DNA of 64,000 bases from Mycobacterium heidelbergense (GTDB taxonomy: Bacteria; Actinomycetota; Actinomycetes; Mycobacteriales; Mycobacteriaceae): assembly GCF_010730745.1 (NCBI RefSeq), contig NZ_AP022615.1, positions 1,116,001 through 1,180,000 of the forward strand, written 5' to 3'. Below are positions 62,206 to 64,000 of the stretch, piece after piece (position 1 is the first letter of the stretch; every line of letters begins with the position of its first letter). Under the pieces are notes generated by a model. It did no database searches. It saw nothing but the letters and a program-made list of their open reading frames with translations, and was not told the origin of the DNA. A program made the translations under genes and the position numbers.

Positions 62206-62924
62206 GAACGCTGCAGCAGGACCTGGCCGCTCTCGGCGGAAACCACTTGCACGGCGGCGATCTGGTCGACCGGCGTCGAGATGCTGCCCGCGGGCGTCGC
62301 GGTGTGGCCGGGTTCGGCCACCCACGTCGCCAGCCGGGTTTGGCTGCCGTCGCGCCCCACCACGACCATCGCCAGCGTGTCATGGTGGGCATTCAGCGGG
62401 GCCAGGCAGACGCACCTCAGGTTGATCGAAGTCCCCCAGTGCTGGCCGCTGAGCTCCACCGTCGAGGCCAGCAGCGTGGTGCCGACCTGCGCCATGGGCT
62501 GCGCGGACGCGGCCACCTGCTGCGCGGGTGCCGAGGTGTACCCGTGCACACCGACCAAGACGCCGATTCCCAGCACCGCGGCCGCGGCGGCCGAGGCGAC
62601 CCAGGTCACCAGCCGCGCGCGGCGCCGGCGCCAGCGCACGGCGGCCAACAGCGACGGCAACAACTCCGGCGACACCGGCACGGGTTGCGCGGCGCCGGGC
62701 TCGTCGATCGCGGCCACCTCTTTCGCGTCAAGCTGCGAAAGCAGGGCCGGCACGCCGCTCAGATCGGCGACGGCCTCCCGGCACGCTGGGCAGCCGGCCA
62801 TGTGCGTCTCGAACTCGCGACGGTCGGAGGCAGACAACGACCCCAACACGTAGGCGGCATCCCACATCGAGTAGGTGTCGCCGGGAGGGCCGATACTCTG
62901 TAGCGGCGTCCTCATTTCATCCAT
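62199..62924 (-). CDS. rslA: Anti-sigma-L factor RslA
   Basis: The 241-residue membrane protein (Rv0736 type) has a zinc-binding anti-sigma motif ETHMAGCPACREAV (H41, C45, C48), a transmembrane helix near residues 104-127 (WVASAAAAAVLGIGVLVGVH) and an extracytoplasmic domain to the C-terminus with paired cysteines (LRCVCLAPL). It releases SigL on oxidation or zinc loss. Follows sigL on the same strand. Confidence 0.93.
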   Translation of the reverse strand: MDEMRTPLQSIGPPGDTYSMWDAAYVLGSLSASDRREFETHMAGCPACREAVADLSGVPALLSQLDAKEVAAIDEPGAAQPVPVSPELLPSLLAAVRWRRRRARLVTWVASAAAAAVLGIGVLVGVHGYTSAPAQQVAASAQPMAQVGTTLLASTVELSGQHWGTSINLRCVCLAPLNAHHDTLAMVVVGRDGSQTRLATWVAEPGHTATPAGSISTPVDQIAAVQVVSAESGQVLLQRSL

Positions 62925-62979
62925 CTCCTGTCACCCTTCAAGTATTTGGAGCCGACCGACAGCTGAGTGGGCTGCGCTG

Positions 62980-63525
62980 TCATCGGGTAACCCCAAGCTC
63001 CTGCAGAGTGAGCCGCAACGCCCGCACGGCATAGTGTAGTCGCGACTTCACTGTTCCTTCGGCTATCTCGAGGTCCGCGGCGATCTGCGCCGTGGACCAA
63101 CCGCGGTAGTAGGACCGGTCGATCACGGCCCGGTGCTCGGCCGACAATTGGACCATCGCCTCGGCGATCAGCAGCCGGTCCAGCGCCGCGTTCACCTCGT
63201 CCGGCGTCGACTGCTCGGGCGCGCCCTCTTCGTCTAGCGAACCGACCACGTTGCGGAACCGCGCGCTGCGCCGGTCGTCGATGATCATGTTGCGGGCCAC
63301 CGTGAACAACCATGCCCGCGCCGACCGCTCCGTGTCGCCGACGACCTCCGGATGCTGCCATGCCCGCAGCAGGGTCTCCTGAACCACGTCCTCGGCCTGG
63401 CTCGCGTCCCCCGTCAACCGGAGCGCGTAGCGCCACAGGACCGCGGCGTGTTCGTCGTAGAGCGCCTTCATCAGAGCGGCTTCGGCTGCCGCGGACGCAC
63501 TCCTGGTACCGCCCATACGAGCCAC
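62980..63525 (-). CDS. sigL: ECF RNA polymerase sigma factor SigL
   Basis: The 181-residue sigma factor has region 2 (RYALRLTGDASQAEDVVQET; ARAWLFTVARNMIIDDRRSA) and region 4 (LSAEHRAVIDRSYYRGWSTA; QIAADLEIAEGTVKSRLHYA). GTG at 63525 is used because GGGAGGTGG precedes it; ATG at 63516 is possible. In M. tuberculosis (Rv0735) SigL controls polyketide and envelope genes, including its own operon. Confidence 0.94.
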   Translation of the reverse strand: MARMGGTRSASAAAEAALMKALYDEHAAVLWRYALRLTGDASQAEDVVQETLLRAWQHPEVVGDTERSARAWLFTVARNMIIDDRRSARFRNVVGSLDEEGAPEQSTPDEVNAALDRLLIAEAMVQLSAEHRAVIDRSYYRGWSTAQIAADLEIAEGTVKSRLHYAVRALRLTLQELGVTR

Positions 63526-63579
63526 TGGACCACCTCCCGCCAATTGACACGAGTCGAGTAGGTGTTTAGTTCACGCCCC

Positions 63580-64000
63580 TCAGCCCAGGGTGAGGATGCG
63601 CGGCCCGGCGTCGGTCACCGCGACGGTGTGCTCCCAGTGGGCCGCGCGCGACCCATCGACCGTCGTGACGGTCCATTCGTCGTCGAGCACCACGGTTTTG
63701 CCGGCGCCCAGGGTCAGCATCGGTTCGATGGCCAGCACCGAGCCCGGGGCCAGCAGCGGCCCCCGCCCGGGAGGGCCCTCGTTGGGCAGGAACGGGTCCA
63801 TGTGCATGTGCCGCCCGATGCCGTGGCCCCCGTAGCCCTCCACGATCCCGAACGCGCGGCCGTAGCGGGTCTCGGCCGCGCGCGTGCCCGTCTCGATGGC
63901 GTGCGCCACGTCCGTCAACCGATTACCGGCGACCATCGCCGCGATCCCGGCTTCCAGCGACTCCCTGGTGGCCTGGCAGAGCGCGTCGTCGGCCGAATCG
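63580..64000 (-). CDS. mapA: Methionine aminopeptidase MapA, C-terminal part
   Basis: The last 139 codons are in the window; the gene runs off the right edge. The metal-site residues visible are His in GYGGHGIGRHMHMDP, Glu in LAIEPMLTLGAG and Glu in AAHWEHTVAVTD, all in the order of type I methionine aminopeptidases. Removes N-terminal Met from nascent proteins. Orthologue of Rv0734, in its usual place beside sigL. Confidence 0.94.
   Translation of the reverse strand, partial: DSADDALCQATRESLEAGIAAMVAGNRLTDVAHAIETGTRAAETRYGRAFGIVEGYGGHGIGRHMHMDPFLPNEGPPGRGPLLAPGSVLAIEPMLTLGAGKTVVLDDEWTVTTVDGSRAAHWEHTVAVTDAGPRILTLG

Noticed and set aside
60466..62903. Long plus-strand frames opposite the ThDP-enzyme and rslA genes
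   Set aside because: They span two genes with clear motifs on the minus strand and have shadow-type composition.

Overview
The window is high-GC actinobacterial chromosome. Gene content (whiB3, sigD/rsdA, sigL/rslA, an ESX-4 type VII secretion locus, cutinase-like proteins, guaB2/guaB3, gadB) and order mark a slow-growing Mycobacterium. The closest fit I can argue from memory is the Mycobacterium avium complex. Most of the window follows the order of M. tuberculosis Rv3409c-Rv3465 (choD to rmlC). The last ~10.5 kb match Rv0753c-Rv0751c, Rv0737, Rv0736, Rv0735 and Rv0734, which lie far away in M. tuberculosis, so there is a synteny junction at about 51.1-53.5 kb. Orthologue names rest on recognised sequences and order, not on a search.

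Layout. 0-7.7 kb: 5' part of choD, guaB3-guaB2, a DUF5319 gene, sigD with anti-sigma gene rsdA, a TPR-like gene and whiB3. 7.7-12.7 kb: an accessory insertion between whiB3 and groEL1 (adjacent in M. tuberculosis) with three toxin-antitoxin pairs (HigBA-like with a 32-bp palindromic operator, RelE/Phd-like, VapBC), a cytochrome P450 and a small exported protein. 12.7-31.1 kb: groES-groEL1 with a CIRCE operator, the tsaE-tsaB-rimI-tsaD operon with alr and a hydrolase, gadB, nnrD, a rhomboid-like membrane protein, glmS, a WXG-like gene pair, glmM, and rplM-rpsI. 31.3-41.0 kb: ESX-4 (esxU-esxT, an accessory protein gene, eccC4, eccD4, mycP4, eccB4). 41-51 kb: two cutinase-like genes, truA, the rpsM-rpsK-rpsD-rpoA-rplQ cluster, rpmJ, infA, two tandem F420-dependent luciferase-like genes, rmlB-rmlC.

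51.1-53.5 kb holds the most interesting locus. A protein with a mycobacterial DUF4226-like N-terminal region and a C-terminal domain that looks like a BECR-type RNase toxin is followed by a probable immunity gene. Downstream lie an 85-bp repeat, a toxin fragment fused by a clean deletion to a second, shortened immunity gene, another copy of the repeat, and a third vestigial start. A third copy of the repeat lies inverted 50 kb away between choD and guaB3. I read this as a decaying toxin-immunity array at a rearrangement junction.

53.5-64 kb: valine-catabolic genes mmsA-fadE9-mmsB, then an opposing five-gene run (ThDP-dependent enzyme, SRPBCC protein, KAS III-like enzyme, aromatic-type aminotransferase, MarR regulator) that looks like a small acyloin-type biosynthetic cluster, then rslA-sigL and a partial mapA. 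No rRNA, tRNA, CRISPR array, intact insertion sequence or prophage was seen.
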